A stretch of 64,000 bases of DNA, from assembly GCA_025041175.1 (NCBI GenBank), contig JAKCFJ010000001.1:2063526-2127525 (forward strand), read 5' to 3'. The DNA is from Halobacteriales archaeon YIM A00010. GTDB lineage: Archaea; Halobacteriota; Halobacteria; Halobacteriales; Haloarculaceae. The translations under genes and the position numbers were made by a program. The notes beneath the pieces are model-generated. The model made no database searches and was not told where the DNA came from. It saw only the letters and a program-made list of their open reading frames with translations. This document shows, in pieces, positions 50,043-59,001 of the stretch. Position 1 is the stretch's first letter, and the number at the start of each line of letters is the position of its first letter.

Positions 50043-50181
50043 CAGAAGGCGTTCTCGTGGATCTGCCAGTTTGGTCCACGGTCGAGCGCAAACGCATCAC
50101 AGACGAACGGCTTGGCCTGCTGCCAGATTTCGTCGGTTTTCTCGGCGATGGGCTGGTGTTCGGGCTGGTTGTTGGCCTGTG
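50041..50181 (-). pseudogene. Transposase fragment related to 43712
   Basis: The minus-strand frame reads EKTDEIWQQAKPFVCDAFAL and then GPNWQIHENAF. It aligns to ADTTKDVWQHAKPFVTEEFF and NAQIHENAF of the complete transposase (about residues 196-230). Only about 46 codons remain, cut on one side by the MITE at 49935. It differs enough to come from a different element of the same family. Confidence 0.75.
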
Positions 50182-50240
50182 ATTGAAATTAATGTAGAAC
50201 GGTGTATTCCGTTCGTCATATGGGGACGATTTCGCTATGA

Positions 50241-50531
50241 GTGCCTGATCCGTTATTGGACAAGTTAGACGCTGAAGCCGATGAAAATGGTGTCTCATGT
50301 TCGGAATACATACGGAATACACTCGCTTCACGGGGTGATACTGAGGAGCTGCGCCGGGAGAACGACCGGTTCCGGAACGAAAAGCGTGCGTTGGTTCAAC
50401 AGCGTGAGGAGCATACTGCGCTCATTGAGTACGTGGAGGATGAGCGGCGAATACAGGAGCGTCGCGAACAGCGCCAGCAGCGGAACATCCTCTGGCGCGC
50501 GTGGTGGCTCGCGGGGACGCCGGCTGAGTGA
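50241..50531 (+). CDS. CopG/RHH-like protein with C-terminal coiled coil
   Basis: The 96-codon frame begins with a ribbon-helix-helix remnant (DPLLDKLDAEADENGVSCSEYI, split here only for length) and continues as a charged coiled coil (about 35-80) ending near Trp residues. A GTG is the only start in frame, and the first strand of the RHH fold seems trimmed, so the gene may have lost its first codons. Proteins of this design are common in haloarchaeal plasmids. It lies in mobile-element debris. Confidence 0.55.
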   Translation: MPDPLLDKLDAEADENGVSCSEYIRNTLASRGDTEELRRENDRFRNEKRALVQQREEHTALIEYVEDERRIQERREQRQQRNILWRAWWLAGTPAE

Positions 50532-50710
50532 GTGGGCTGATTAGACCGACGTGGTGTCAGTGTCTCATCCGTATCCTGCCCGATCCCACCCAATAGTAAA
50601 CATTCCACCAAGCCATACGATATCTATGGCTGATAGCGGTCCAAAATCAGGCAATCTGCTTTCGCCGCATTACCCATCAAAAAAATGAATATCCCAAGAA
50701 GTGGTCAGAC

Positions 50711-50950
50711 ATGTCTTCGATAACTCACCAAATAAGACAGTATCTCATTGCTGGAGGGGTCTTGATCTCTGTTGGAGGGCCGATAATCGGAAGCGTGCTG
50801 ATGATGGTTGGTTTACCAACATTATCTGCAATAGGTTTGACAATATTCATCATTATTACGCTGACAGTGGTATGGGTACGGCGAGCGGGAGAGTACGACG
50901 ATGGTGGATCGGTCTGGAACGCAATTCCATCGTCACAATATGCCGGTTGA
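50711..50950 (+). CDS. Small membrane protein
   Basis: The 79-residue protein has two membrane helices (about 12-33 and 37-57) followed by a short polar tail. No family is recognised. It lies alone in AT-rich DNA, with an AT-rich promoter before it. The 254 bp after it hold nothing I can support. Confidence 0.5.
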   Translation: MSSITHQIRQYLIAGGVLISVGGPIIGSVLMMVGLPTLSAIGLTIFIIITLTVVWVRRAGEYDDGGSVWNAIPSSQYAG

Positions 50951-51204
50951 TTCGCCGAAGCGGGTGGACTTACCCGTGGCGAACAAGAAGATTCCCTCGG
51001 GAAATCTCGCGATAACGAGTGACCTACAAAACAGATACCTGATAAATACACCACTGACTGAATTTCACGAAGATACACAAATACGAAACGGGGGCAACCA
51101 TCACCACAAGTACTGATTTTGACAACAGAGTCAGAAGACGCCCACCGACGTGGGCAGGCCGTCTACGGAATTAATAAAGTATGTGGGGGAGATAAAATAA
51201 TTAA

Positions 51205-51645
51205 TTACTCTTCTACGAGTAGACTCACACGAACCACCGTATCTTTGTGCCTAATATAATATCCATCGGCCGCCGGTGAGTCGTTATATCTCGGTAATTT
51301 CTTCAATGCTTGGGAGGTGTTTGTGTATTGCTTTCCCTCAAGATTCAAACCTACTTTTCGAGGAGTACCATCTTTCTCAACCGCTTGGCTGACTCCCTTC
51401 TGTATCGGGGCCACATCAGCAATTCGTTCATCATTTGAAGGGACGACTGTTGCGCTTGAAGGGGGAGACTCTACTACTCTCGCCTGGATGGGTCCACTCT
51501 TGTTGGACATGGAGTTGTTCGATTGGGGATCTTCTAAACTCGGAGTTTTGTTATCTTTATTGACGGAATTGGTAGCGAAACAACCGGCTGTGAAGACCGA
51601 TAGAACTAACAACAGGATCAAGATCGATCTATTTGTTTTGCTCAT
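51205..51645 (-). CDS. Putative lipoprotein
   Basis: The 146-residue protein begins with a signal peptide (RSILILLLVLSVFTAGC) whose lipobox TAGC suggests lipid anchoring outside the cell, followed by an Asn/Ser/Pro-rich linker and a small domain ending DTVVRVSLLVEE. It has no recognised family. The ATG at 51645 is chosen because it directly precedes the signal. Composition is AT-rich for a halophile. Confidence 0.65.
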   Translation of the reverse strand: MSKTNRSILILLLVLSVFTAGCFATNSVNKDNKTPSLEDPQSNNSMSNKSGPIQARVVESPPSSATVVPSNDERIADVAPIQKGVSQAVEKDGTPRKVGLNLEGKQYTNTSQALKKLPRYNDSPAADGYYIRHKDTVVRVSLLVEE

Positions 51646-52140
51646 ATTCAGACGACACTGTGTGTACATGAAATCTACATTCGCACAAAAAACTAATTGA
51701 CCGCTACTATCAAACTGCTACGTCAAGCCAACGCTCAAATTTCTATATCGTAGTAATCTACGTTAGTGATATAACTGCTATGTGTCCCTGTTGTCCGGCC
51801 TTGGGCAGTCAAATAATCCGTATTTGAAGCCATATCGTTGATACGATCGCGGCCGTATCGAGTTCGACGCGCATGAGGATCAGAGCGATCTGGACCTACT
51901 CGGCGTACCCGTTGCCGTTCAGCGCAGAGGGTACATCTGGATCATCAACGTACTGTTTAGCAAGATGTTTACACTATCGCACAAGTGATCGTTTCGACCT
52001 CATACCGAAAGTGGGTGTCCAATTCTCAATAAGTCTCACGGAAACCCGGTGCTGAGAGCAGCATTAGCTAGCGCTGCAACAAGGCATGTTATTATTTATC
52101 AAGATGAGCGTACTTAACATAGTGGCCGATAGTAAAGGTA
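51646..52140. other. Gene-free interval with a coding remnant
   Basis: No intact gene is present. At about 51846-51990 a plus-strand frame without a start reads YDRGRIEFDAHEDQSDLDLL and then GYIWIINVLFSK, which looks like the end of a lost gene of unknown type. The right end carries the promoter of the amidohydrolase gene. Confidence 0.45.
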
Positions 52141-53442
52141 ATGAAACGTATGAAAGCTTTCGACTGCGGCACGCTCATCGATGGAATAGCTGATGAACCG
52201 ATACGAGACGCAGTTGTTCTCGTCAAGGACGGAATTATTGAAGAGATTGGCCCTCAAGAGTCGGTCTCCGTTCCGGATAACGTAGAGCGAATCGATCACT
52301 CCGGTGAAATCGTTATCCCTGGCTTGATCGACGCGCACGTGCATCTCACCGGCAAGCAGTCGATGAACCCGTTTGAGGCACTGACGACTGGAAGGGTTGA
52401 AAGCGCTGCTCGTGCAACTGCCGACTGCCGAAAACTCCTCGACGCGGGCTTCACCACTGTCCGTGATGTCGGCAGTGGAACGGCTCTTGGACTCAAAGCA
52501 GCAATCAATACAGGTGATATCCCCGGTCCACGCATCTTCTCCAGCGGGCCGCCCATCAACCAGACCGGTGGCCACATAGACGCCCATTTCCTTCCTATCG
52601 AATGGCTTGATATCGATCAGAGTCCGCATACTCGTTCGAACTGGTTCAGCGATCGAATTCTTGCGGATGGTCCCGCGGAATGTCGGAAGGCGGCACGTCG
52701 AAACATCAGAGAAGGCGTCGACCTCTTGAAGATCGCGACGACTGGTGGAGTACTATCGGAAAAAGATCATCCTCAACAACAACAGTATACGGACGATGAG
52801 ATCGCAGCAATCACGGAAGAGGCTCATCGTGTCGGTATCGATGTCGCCTCCCATGCCCAAGGGAGTGAGGGGGTTAAATCCGCCCTGCGCAACGGGGTCG
52901 ACACAATCGAACACGGTTTCTATTTGGATGACAAGGCGATCGAGATGATGTTGGAGACCGACGCTACGTTCGTGCCGACACTCTCGGTGATGCACCAGAT
53001 TGTTACTGAGGGACCAGACCATGGCATGCCGGAGTACGGGCTCCGAAAGGCTCGCGAAGCCTGGGAAGCGCACATGGAGTCCACTCAATCGGCGTATGAG
53101 GCCGGCGTGCCAATCGCACTCGCGACGGACTTCCTCGGTAACGAATTCACTCCTTACGGAAAGGAAAATCTACTCGAGGCTGAACTGTTCGTTGAGGAAA
53201 TCGGTATGACCGAAATGGACGTTGTCAAGGCCGCAACGAGCGTCGCAGCCCGCACGATTCCTGACGACCGTGTAGGTGGGATCAAACCCGGTAATCACGC
53301 TGATTTCGTAGCAGTCGACATCGATCCTCTGTCCGACATCAGTGCACTTCGCGAAACGAACACTGTCTACAAGGGAGGACTCCCAGGGGAGGCATCCGCA
53401 CCGTCGTATCGAGAGGAACAATATACTGTCGGACAGAGATGA
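52141..53442 (+). CDS. Amidohydrolase-family protein (prolidase/imidazolonepropionase-like)
   Basis: The 433-residue enzyme has the binuclear metal site: DAHVHL near residue 64, the carbamylated Lys in DLLKIATTGG near 195, ASHAQG near 238, TIEHG near 258 and ATD near 327. It hydrolyses C-N bonds, perhaps in a dipeptide or a ring amide. The last six residues and the stop codon come from a MITE inserted at the 3' end, so the original C-terminus has been replaced. A second Met three codons in is an alternative start. Confidence 0.88.
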   Translation: MKRMKAFDCGTLIDGIADEPIRDAVVLVKDGIIEEIGPQESVSVPDNVERIDHSGEIVIPGLIDAHVHLTGKQSMNPFEALTTGRVESAARATADCRKLLDAGFTTVRDVGSGTALGLKAAINTGDIPGPRIFSSGPPINQTGGHIDAHFLPIEWLDIDQSPHTRSNWFSDRILADGPAECRKAARRNIREGVDLLKIATTGGVLSEKDHPQQQQYTDDEIAAITEEAHRVGIDVASHAQGSEGVKSALRNGVDTIEHGFYLDDKAIEMMLETDATFVPTLSVMHQIVTEGPDHGMPEYGLRKAREAWEAHMESTQSAYEAGVPIALATDFLGNEFTPYGKENLLEAELFVEEIGMTEMDVVKAATSVAARTIPDDRVGGIKPGNHADFVAVDIDPLSDISALRETNTVYKGGLPGEASAPSYREEQYTVGQR

Positions 53443-53524
53443 TTGAATATCAGCTGCTGGTGACCGCTAGACAGCAGCTGGATATTCCGTCTTATTTTGT
53501 ACGTGGCTCTGTCCGACAGTATAA
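53421..53524 (+). mobile_element. MITE family 1, copy at the 3' end of the amidohydrolase gene
   Basis: The 104-bp element has ends ATATACTGTCGGACAGAG and CTCTGTCCGACAGTATAA. The inner palindrome is nearly perfect: GAATATCAGCTGCTG against CAGCAGCTGGATATTC with one bulged base. It supplies the stop codon of the upstream gene. It is in the same orientation as the copy at 6304. Confidence 0.88.
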
Positions 53525-53553
53525 TACAATCTGGTTCCTCTCTTCCTTATCAA

Positions 53554-53661
53554 CAGAAGTCGGCTAGGTGGATTCGTCATGCACAGACACGTGTGAGATT
53601 CAGACCGTCGATATAGATTTCGATCCCAGCCGTGCATGAGAAGTCCCTTGCCTGACTTCAG
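53554..53661. mobile_element. MITE family 2, copy 2
   Basis: The 108-bp element begins CAGAAGTCGGCTAGGTGGAT and ends TTGCCTGACTTCAG; the inner pair is TCATGCACAG and CCGTGCATGA. It lies 29 bp from a family 1 MITE and 1 bp past the stop of the Bat-like regulator, so both gene ends here have been touched by MITEs. Confidence 0.78.
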
Positions 53662-53662
53662 T

Positions 53663-54370
53663 CTATGAGAGGTCGAGGAGCTTCTCCTCAGTGTTGTGTA
53701 AATGTTCGTGAACCGTTGAAGTCGTGATGTCCAGTTCGGTGGCGAGTTCGCCCGCGGATGTCTCCTTTGGCTGTCGGTAATACCCTCGCTTGCGCGCCAA
53801 CTGGAAGACTTCTCGCTGTCGGTGGGTCAGCTGATCGATCGGGAGCGAATCGCCCGGTACCGTCCGGTCTGCACGAGAAATCGACTGGATAGCGATCTCT
53901 GCCCCTTCTTGGTCTCGAATTTCGTCGATCTGTGCTCGAATCATCGATCGATCGTCGGTCGAGAACACCGTCCACCGTTCACTCTCACCGTGTATGTCGC
54001 CGAGTTCAGCGTAAACGAATCCTCGAGAGGTGAACGCTTCGCTGATTTGGGTCGTCCCATCGTGTTCTACGAGCAACTCGCGCCTCGCATTCCCTGGGGC
54101 AGGGAAATCTCGCTGTCGATACCGTTGCGTCATCTCTGAAACCGAATGTACCGACGGATGCGCTCGAACCAGATCAAGTGCTTCCTCGATCGTCGCCTGC
54201 GTATCAGCATACGTGGTAAAGTGCGTTGTCGCCTGGCCATCATCGCGCGTGTAGACGCCATAGCCGAGGAATCCGACATCGATTTGTCTGGTCACCTCCA
54301 GCACCCAGCAGCCTGGATGCCACACGTCGAACGTGAGACGGAGGGCATCGTCCGAACCGATTGCGTCCAT
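53663..54370 (-). CDS. Bat-like HTH transcriptional regulator
   Basis: The 235-residue protein has a sensor-like N-terminal domain and a C-terminal HTH_10 domain (about 175-230; QLTHRQREVFQLARKRGYYR, then TSTVHEHLHNTEEKL). Relatives activate bacterio-opsin or respond to redox and light. A CWVLEV segment near 21 is typical of the N-terminus. It diverges from a DMT exporter gene, which it may control; that is inference. A family 2 MITE lies directly after its stop. Confidence 0.88.
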   Translation of the reverse strand: MDAIGSDDALRLTFDVWHPGCWVLEVTRQIDVGFLGYGVYTRDDGQATTHFTTYADTQATIEEALDLVRAHPSVHSVSEMTQRYRQRDFPAPGNARRELLVEHDGTTQISEAFTSRGFVYAELGDIHGESERWTVFSTDDRSMIRAQIDEIRDQEGAEIAIQSISRADRTVPGDSLPIDQLTHRQREVFQLARKRGYYRQPKETSAGELATELDITTSTVHEHLHNTEEKLLDLS

Positions 54371-54533
54371 ACATTCCCTCAGTAGCGAACGGGTAAAAGC
54401 GGAACCGCGTTGCTATCAGTTAGCATAACTCCGCTGGCCCCTCACATTGTGCCGTCCTATTGATGTTCGTCGAGGGAGGACTCCTGCTATAGCAGGTCAT
54501 GTTTCTACCACTCTCCCGATCCCCCGATAGCGT

Positions 54534-55508
54534 ATGGTACGATACCGAAACCTGGCGCTCTTCGTTCTGTTAGGAGTTATTTGGGGCGGAACATATCCAG
54601 CTATCAGGATCGGACTTGATGAACTGCCACCGGTTCTGTTCGCTGCGTTTCGGTACGAGATCGGGGCGCTCGTCATGCTCGCGTACGTGGTGCACCGTAA
54701 GGACTACTGGCGACCGCGAACCCGTGCTGACTGGCTTACTGTCGGTATCGGAGCGGTCTTCATCATCGCTATTTACAATGCACTATTATTCATAGGAGAG
54801 ACAACGGTTCCAAGTGCGATAGCTGGGATCGTCGTCGCTACAATGCCAATTCTCACAGCGGTATTCTCACGTACACTCCTCCCGAGCGGACGCATTACGC
54901 TGGTCGATAGCGGTGGCATTGTACTCGGGTTCGCGGGGTTTTTGCTCATCTCACGCCCGGATCCGTCGAACCTCCTTACCAACGACCTTCTCGGACAGTT
55001 CCTGCTCTTGGTTGCCGCGGCAAGCTTCGCCTTCGGAAGCGTCCTCACGGAGAGATTCACCGCCGAACAACCGGTCGAGACGATGGAAGCGTGGGCAATG
55101 ATCGTCGGCGCGATTCTGCTGCATGGTACTGCAATGGTTCGGTCCCCGACGAGCTTCATTGCCGTCGAGTGGACGCTCTCGTCGGTCGTGCTAATTGGGT
55201 ATTTGGGAGTGGTGGCGAGTGCGGTCGCCTATTTCATTTATTTTGATCTTCTCGACCGAATCGGCGCATTCGAGATGAGCTTCATAACGTACGTATCAGC
55301 TGCGTTTGGGGCGTTTTTCGGCTGGTTGCTCCTCGACGAGCGGATTAGTCTCTTTACCGTCGGAGGATATCTGGCGATCGTGGGAGGATTCTTACTCCTC
55401 AAAAAAGAGGAGATTCATCAAGAATTCGACATCAACTCGCCCCCAAATCAGTCGATGGAGACTGAAATAATACATGAACAACACGAGGAGCACGAAACCA
55501 ACCACTAA
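54534..55508 (+). CDS. EamA/DMT-family exporter
   Basis: The 324-residue protein has ten membrane helices in two EamA repeats; the first has LGVIWGGTYPAIRIGL near residue 13, the second LIGYLGVVASAVAYFIYFDL near 220. Members export metabolites or drugs by exchange with protons. The C-terminal tail is polar and His/Glu-rich (INSPPNQS, then HEQHEEHETNH), possibly binding metal. The divergent Bat-like gene suggests regulated expression. Confidence 0.9.
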   Translation: MVRYRNLALFVLLGVIWGGTYPAIRIGLDELPPVLFAAFRYEIGALVMLAYVVHRKDYWRPRTRADWLTVGIGAVFIIAIYNALLFIGETTVPSAIAGIVVATMPILTAVFSRTLLPSGRITLVDSGGIVLGFAGFLLISRPDPSNLLTNDLLGQFLLLVAAASFAFGSVLTERFTAEQPVETMEAWAMIVGAILLHGTAMVRSPTSFIAVEWTLSSVVLIGYLGVVASAVAYFIYFDLLDRIGAFEMSFITYVSAAFGAFFGWLLLDERISLFTVGGYLAIVGGFLLLKKEEIHQEFDINSPPNQSMETEIIHEQHEEHETNH

Positions 55509-55692
55509 GAACGGATCTCTAGTGAAGACAATCGGCGGATACGAGATAAGCGTCCTCGGTCTCGTTTGGAGCGGGTTCTGGACATCCTTGGCGGTGCGTT
55601 CATCGTTGGCTGATGCTTGAACTGCCTGCAAAATCGATATTATTTATTTGAATAGAAGATGTTATTTACACCCTTGGACCATTATCTCTACT

Positions 55693-56667
55693 ATGGCACC
55701 CGGTATCCTCATTCCGGAGGATCACGACGACGTCGCAACGTTCACTGAACGTGCAGAATCACTCGGATACGATGCTGTCTGGGCGACCGAACTGTGGGGT
55801 CGAGACGCGTTCATCGCGCTCACGGTCGCCGCAGAACGGACCGAGACGATCGATCTCGGGACGGCCATTGTCAACGTCTACGGTCGCTCACCCGCCACTC
55901 TGGCACAGTCTGCGGCGACCCTCGCGGACGTGGCAGACGGACGCGTCCGGTTCGGGGTCGGGACGAGTACGGCCAAGGTGGTCGAGGACCTCCACGGGAG
56001 GGACTTCGACAATCCGCCGCGGCGACTCCACGAGACCATCGAACTCGTCAAGGCGTTTCTCAACAGCGACGAGCGGGTAACCTACGGGGGAGATCTCTTC
56101 GACGTCGCGGACTTTCCAGCGCTAGACCGCGATATTCCCATCTACGCTGCAGCGCTCGGTGCAGCAAACCGGCGCGCGACCGGGCGGGTCGCCGATGGCT
56201 GGTTGCCTCACAATATCCCCTTCGATCAATTAGCGGAGGCCTACACGACCGTCGCGGACACCGCTCGGCAGGCGGGTCGAGATCCGGACGACATCACAGT
56301 TTCGCCGTACGTCCCCTGTGCGGTGAGCGACGATTCCGACGAGGCGTACACGACGATCCGGAACCACCTCGCGTACTACTTGGGAAGTAGTGACGGGTAC
56401 AAAAACGCTGCCGCACTGTCGTTCCCCGACCAAGCTACCCGAGTCGCCGATGCCTGGCGCGACGGTGACCGTGACGCGGCCCGTGAGGCAGTCACAGACG
56501 AGATGATCGACCTGTTAGCAATTGTCGGCACACCAGGGGTGGCCCGTGAGCAGTTCGAGACACTGGTCGCGCGTGACGTCGTCGACGACGTGATCGTCAG
56601 CATTCCGGTTGGTGCGAGCGACGACCTTCGCGAACGGACCGTCGGCGAACTAGCACCCGACGAATAG
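55693..56667 (+). CDS. LLM-class F420-dependent oxidoreductase
   Basis: The 324-residue protein has the luciferase-like barrel: YDAVWATELWGRDAF near 26, GTAIVNVYGRSPATLAQSA near 54, and DGRVRFGVGTST near 81, then ANRRATGRVADGW near 158. The pattern is that of coenzyme-F420-dependent reductases related to methylenetetrahydromethanopterin reductase. The substrate is unknown. The start ATG at 55693 opens the barrel; the longer frame is not conserved in type. A family 2 MITE follows 38 bp after the stop. Confidence 0.88.
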   Translation: MAPGILIPEDHDDVATFTERAESLGYDAVWATELWGRDAFIALTVAAERTETIDLGTAIVNVYGRSPATLAQSAATLADVADGRVRFGVGTSTAKVVEDLHGRDFDNPPRRLHETIELVKAFLNSDERVTYGGDLFDVADFPALDRDIPIYAAALGAANRRATGRVADGWLPHNIPFDQLAEAYTTVADTARQAGRDPDDITVSPYVPCAVSDDSDEAYTTIRNHLAYYLGSSDGYKNAAALSFPDQATRVADAWRDGDRDAAREAVTDEMIDLLAIVGTPGVAREQFETLVARDVVDDVIVSIPVGASDDLRERTVGELAPDE

Positions 56668-56705
56668 CGACCGTTGGTGGTGAAACTGCGCTATAAGGTA
56701 AGAGT

Positions 56706-56812
56706 CTGATGTCGAGCAGTTACATCGTTCATGCACAGTACGTGCTGAATCATACCAATGACCCAAATTTCACGGACGCCTGTGCATGAGCAATCTATCT
56801 GCCTGACTTCAG
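56706..56812. mobile_element. MITE family 2, copy 3
   Basis: The 107-bp element begins CTGATGTCGAGCAGTTACAT and ends ATCTGCCTGACTTCAG. The two 33-bp ends can be paired with about eight mismatches; the inner part TTCATGCACAG/CTGTGCATGAG is nearly perfect. It lies between an LLM oxidoreductase gene and a decayed regulator. Confidence 0.8.
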
Positions 56813-57015
56813 TTCTAGCCTCGGCTGAGGTGTTCGCGAGGCCCGCAACTGCTTCGAAACAGCCCCAATCTCGTTGTACTCGTTCGACAGATAACCGTTG
56901 GCCAGGTTCTCCGAGCCACGGAGTACGATCGTTTCGAGGCGCTTGCATACGACGCTGTGCTGACAGTGCGCGTCTTGTTCTGCCGTGAACTCGCTGGCCA
57001 CTCCTGGAACGGTCT
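56813..57015 (-). other. Possible short coding remnant
   Basis: A minus-strand frame reads EFTAEQDAHCQHSVVCKRLE and then SENLANGYLSNEYNEIGAVS, with the composition of a real protein, directly downstream of the broken regulator. It ends at the MITE. I do not recognise it; it may be the 3' fragment of a lost gene. Confidence 0.35.
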
Positions 57016-57644
57016 CTACTCGGTCGATTCTGCAAAGAACTCCTTGATGATTGCCGCTTCGGCGTTATGGACCACGACGCTCGCGGTCGATTTGCTGACA
57101 TCGATCTCCTTGGCGAGATCAGTGAGCGAACACTCGCGGGGGGTATCGTAGTATCCACGATCGATGACTTCGGTCATGAACCGGCGTTGGCGGTCAGTCA
57201 GAAGATCGGTTGGATCGGTCGACTGTGTGACTGACACGATTTCGTACGTGAGACCAGTAGCGTATAGCTCGTCTTTGAGCTGGGAGAGCCGTTCGTGTGA
57301 GGTGGTGATATCGGAAATTACCCACCCGTTACGAATAGTGAGGGAAAACGCGGCAGGTTCTCCGAAGCGAGGAGAGCGCGATACGGTGGAGGAATGAACG
57401 GAAGCGAATACTGAACGAGCAGGGTCTGTTCATCGGCGTGCAACAGTTCATAGGAGGTCAGCCAAGACGCCTCTGCCAGATCTCGAACGAGCGCCTCGGT
57501 GTCCGACGTTTGGGCTTCGAGAATCGCTACGAGGCTGTCCTCTGTCGGATGGCTCGCCAGGATTCGGAATTCGTCGTCCGGATGCTGGGCCGAAAGGGCG
57601 GCTGGTCCGCCAGGAATCTTGGCCTTCAGTTTCGCTCTGGGCAT
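57016..57644 (-). pseudogene. Bat-like HTH regulator with one frameshift
   Basis: The first part, from MPRAKLKAKIPGG at 57644, reads as the N-terminal domain of a Bat-like regulator up to ALLASENLPRF. In the next frame the sequence continues as AFSLTIRNGWVISDITTSHE and the C-terminal HTH_10 domain (LTDRQRRFMTEVIDRGYY, then SKSTASVVVHNAE). The two parts join with a single missing base near 57360. The length, 629 bp, is one short of 210 codons. It may be a true pseudogene or a sequencing error. Confidence 0.85.
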
Positions 57645-57811
57645 GTATCCATATTCGGTGGTCGAGGATATCCATGTATCCGCGAACATCTTCGGACAAC
57701 AGCACGATAAGCCCGCACACAACAACAATAGTTTAAATTATATTATGTTCAAGCACAAGGGCGAATATGTTAGCGTGAACACCCACGATGCTCCCGCGCC
57801 AACCCCGTGTG

Positions 57812-58123
57812 ATGGCACCCACACAACGAAACGGCGGATCACAGCCCACTCGGGTTCCGGATTCGGACCGGACGACAGCCCGACGGCGATTCATCCAGCT
57901 TCTGGGAAGCGCGAGTCTGTTCGCCATTGCTGGCTGTAGCAACGCCACCAGCAAGACGTCGAAAGAGCAGGTCAGCTATCAAGACCATCCCGAGGAGAAC
58001 CAGCAGTGCTCGAACTGCCAGTTTTACACGCCGCCGGAAAACGGCGGGGATGCGGGCACGTGTACACGTGTACAGGGAGACATCGCGCCCGAGGCGTGGT
58101 GTAACGTCTACGCCGAAGGATGA
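57812..58123 (+). CDS. High-potential iron-sulfur protein (HiPIP), exported
   Basis: The 103-residue protein has a Tat-type signal (TARRRFIQLLGSASLFAIAGC) and, at its end, the HiPIP cluster motif with four Cys: QCSNCQFYTPP, GTCTRV and AWCNVY. It carries one 4Fe-4S cluster at high potential and should donate electrons outside the membrane, probably lipid-anchored through the Cys of AGC. ATG 57812 is preferred over one at 57788. Its stop overlaps the start of a small membrane protein by 4 bp. Confidence 0.88.
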   Translation: MAPTQRNGGSQPTRVPDSDRTTARRRFIQLLGSASLFAIAGCSNATSKTSKEQVSYQDHPEENQQCSNCQFYTPPENGGDAGTCTRVQGDIAPEAWCNVYAEG

Positions 58124-58302
58124 GCCGGTCGCTTTCACTCCGGTTAGGAATCGGTATCGTATTGCTCGCGGTGGGAACGACGATTTTGCTCGCCCTGAGT
58201 CTGCCAGGAGGATCCATTCCGGGAGTGGTCGGCAGCCTCGCGGTGGTGTTGGTAGCACTGGGAACACTCGGCGTTGGTACATCCGGGAACCGGTCCGTGT
58301 GA
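58120..58302 (+). CDS. 60-residue two-helix membrane protein after HiPIP
   Basis: The protein has two membrane helices (about 8-28 and 34-54) with a Gly/Ser turn (PGGSIPG). Its ATG overlaps the HiPIP stop (ATGA), so it is translationally coupled and could help anchor or dock the iron-sulfur protein. No family is recognised. Confidence 0.6.
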   Translation: MSRSLSLRLGIGIVLLAVGTTILLALSLPGGSIPGVVGSLAVVLVALGTLGVGTSGNRSV

Positions 58303-58606
58303 CCGAGCAGCCCACCCGATAGAACCGATCGCTCACACCCAATCGGACAGGTAGCACACGGGTCAAGCAGTGGACGCTGGCTGTTGCGCATGTGGTCACA
58401 GTCGGTCGCTTCGAATCGTTGGGTCCATGGTTTCGGGGGACGGCCTCTGTCGATCGCAATACTAGTGCTCCGTCAACCGTGGATTGAGGCGTTCGCAGTC
58501 CTTCGTTCAGATCTCGATGACGAACACTTCTTGTATCGGCTGCTGCAGACAACATGCCCGTCTACCAGTGGGCAATACTTATTCACACAACAACGCACTC
58601 AATAAT
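58303..58606. other. Gene-free interval
   Basis: I find no supported gene or repeat. The right end is AT-rich with an AATACTTATT run about 30 bp before the next start, a likely promoter. A few protein-like codons at the left may be decayed. Confidence 0.5.
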
Positions 58607-58855
58607 ATGGTGGAAACGCTCACAGCCCTCTCCCAACGGAATGAAGCGTTCTGGATTGGTTTGGCCCTAATCCTTCTCGGGGTGATTACTCCTGCAACCC
58701 TCTTTCTCAGGGCGATCGAACTCTCGGGGGTTCTGATTTGGATTGGTGGGATAATCCTCCTGATCAGAGTCCTCGTCGCTGCCTTCAGAATCCTCAAAAC
58801 AACGGCAGAGGCGGGGACAATTGGCTATCGTGAGGGGAAACGTAACGACAGCTAG
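58607..58855 (+). CDS. Small membrane protein
   Basis: The 82-residue protein has two membrane helices (about 12-34 and 38-58) and a charged C-terminal tail. No family is recognised. The ATG at 58607 follows an AT-rich promoter-like stretch, and the upstream in-frame codons are Cys/Arg-rich and unlikely to be translated. Confidence 0.6.
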   Translation: MVETLTALSQRNEAFWIGLALILLGVITPATLFLRAIELSGVLIWIGGIILLIRVLVAAFRILKTTAEAGTIGYREGKRNDS

Positions 58856-59001
58856 AACCGCTTTATCTCGCACGCCAGTTCCGTCAGGTAGTGAGTTGTT
58901 CCCACGGCGTTCGGAGTACGGAACTCATCAATCGATGGTTGACGTTCCACTAGAACATGTTCGGCTCAACAATCACTACGATTGCCACCGTTACATTCAT
59001 T

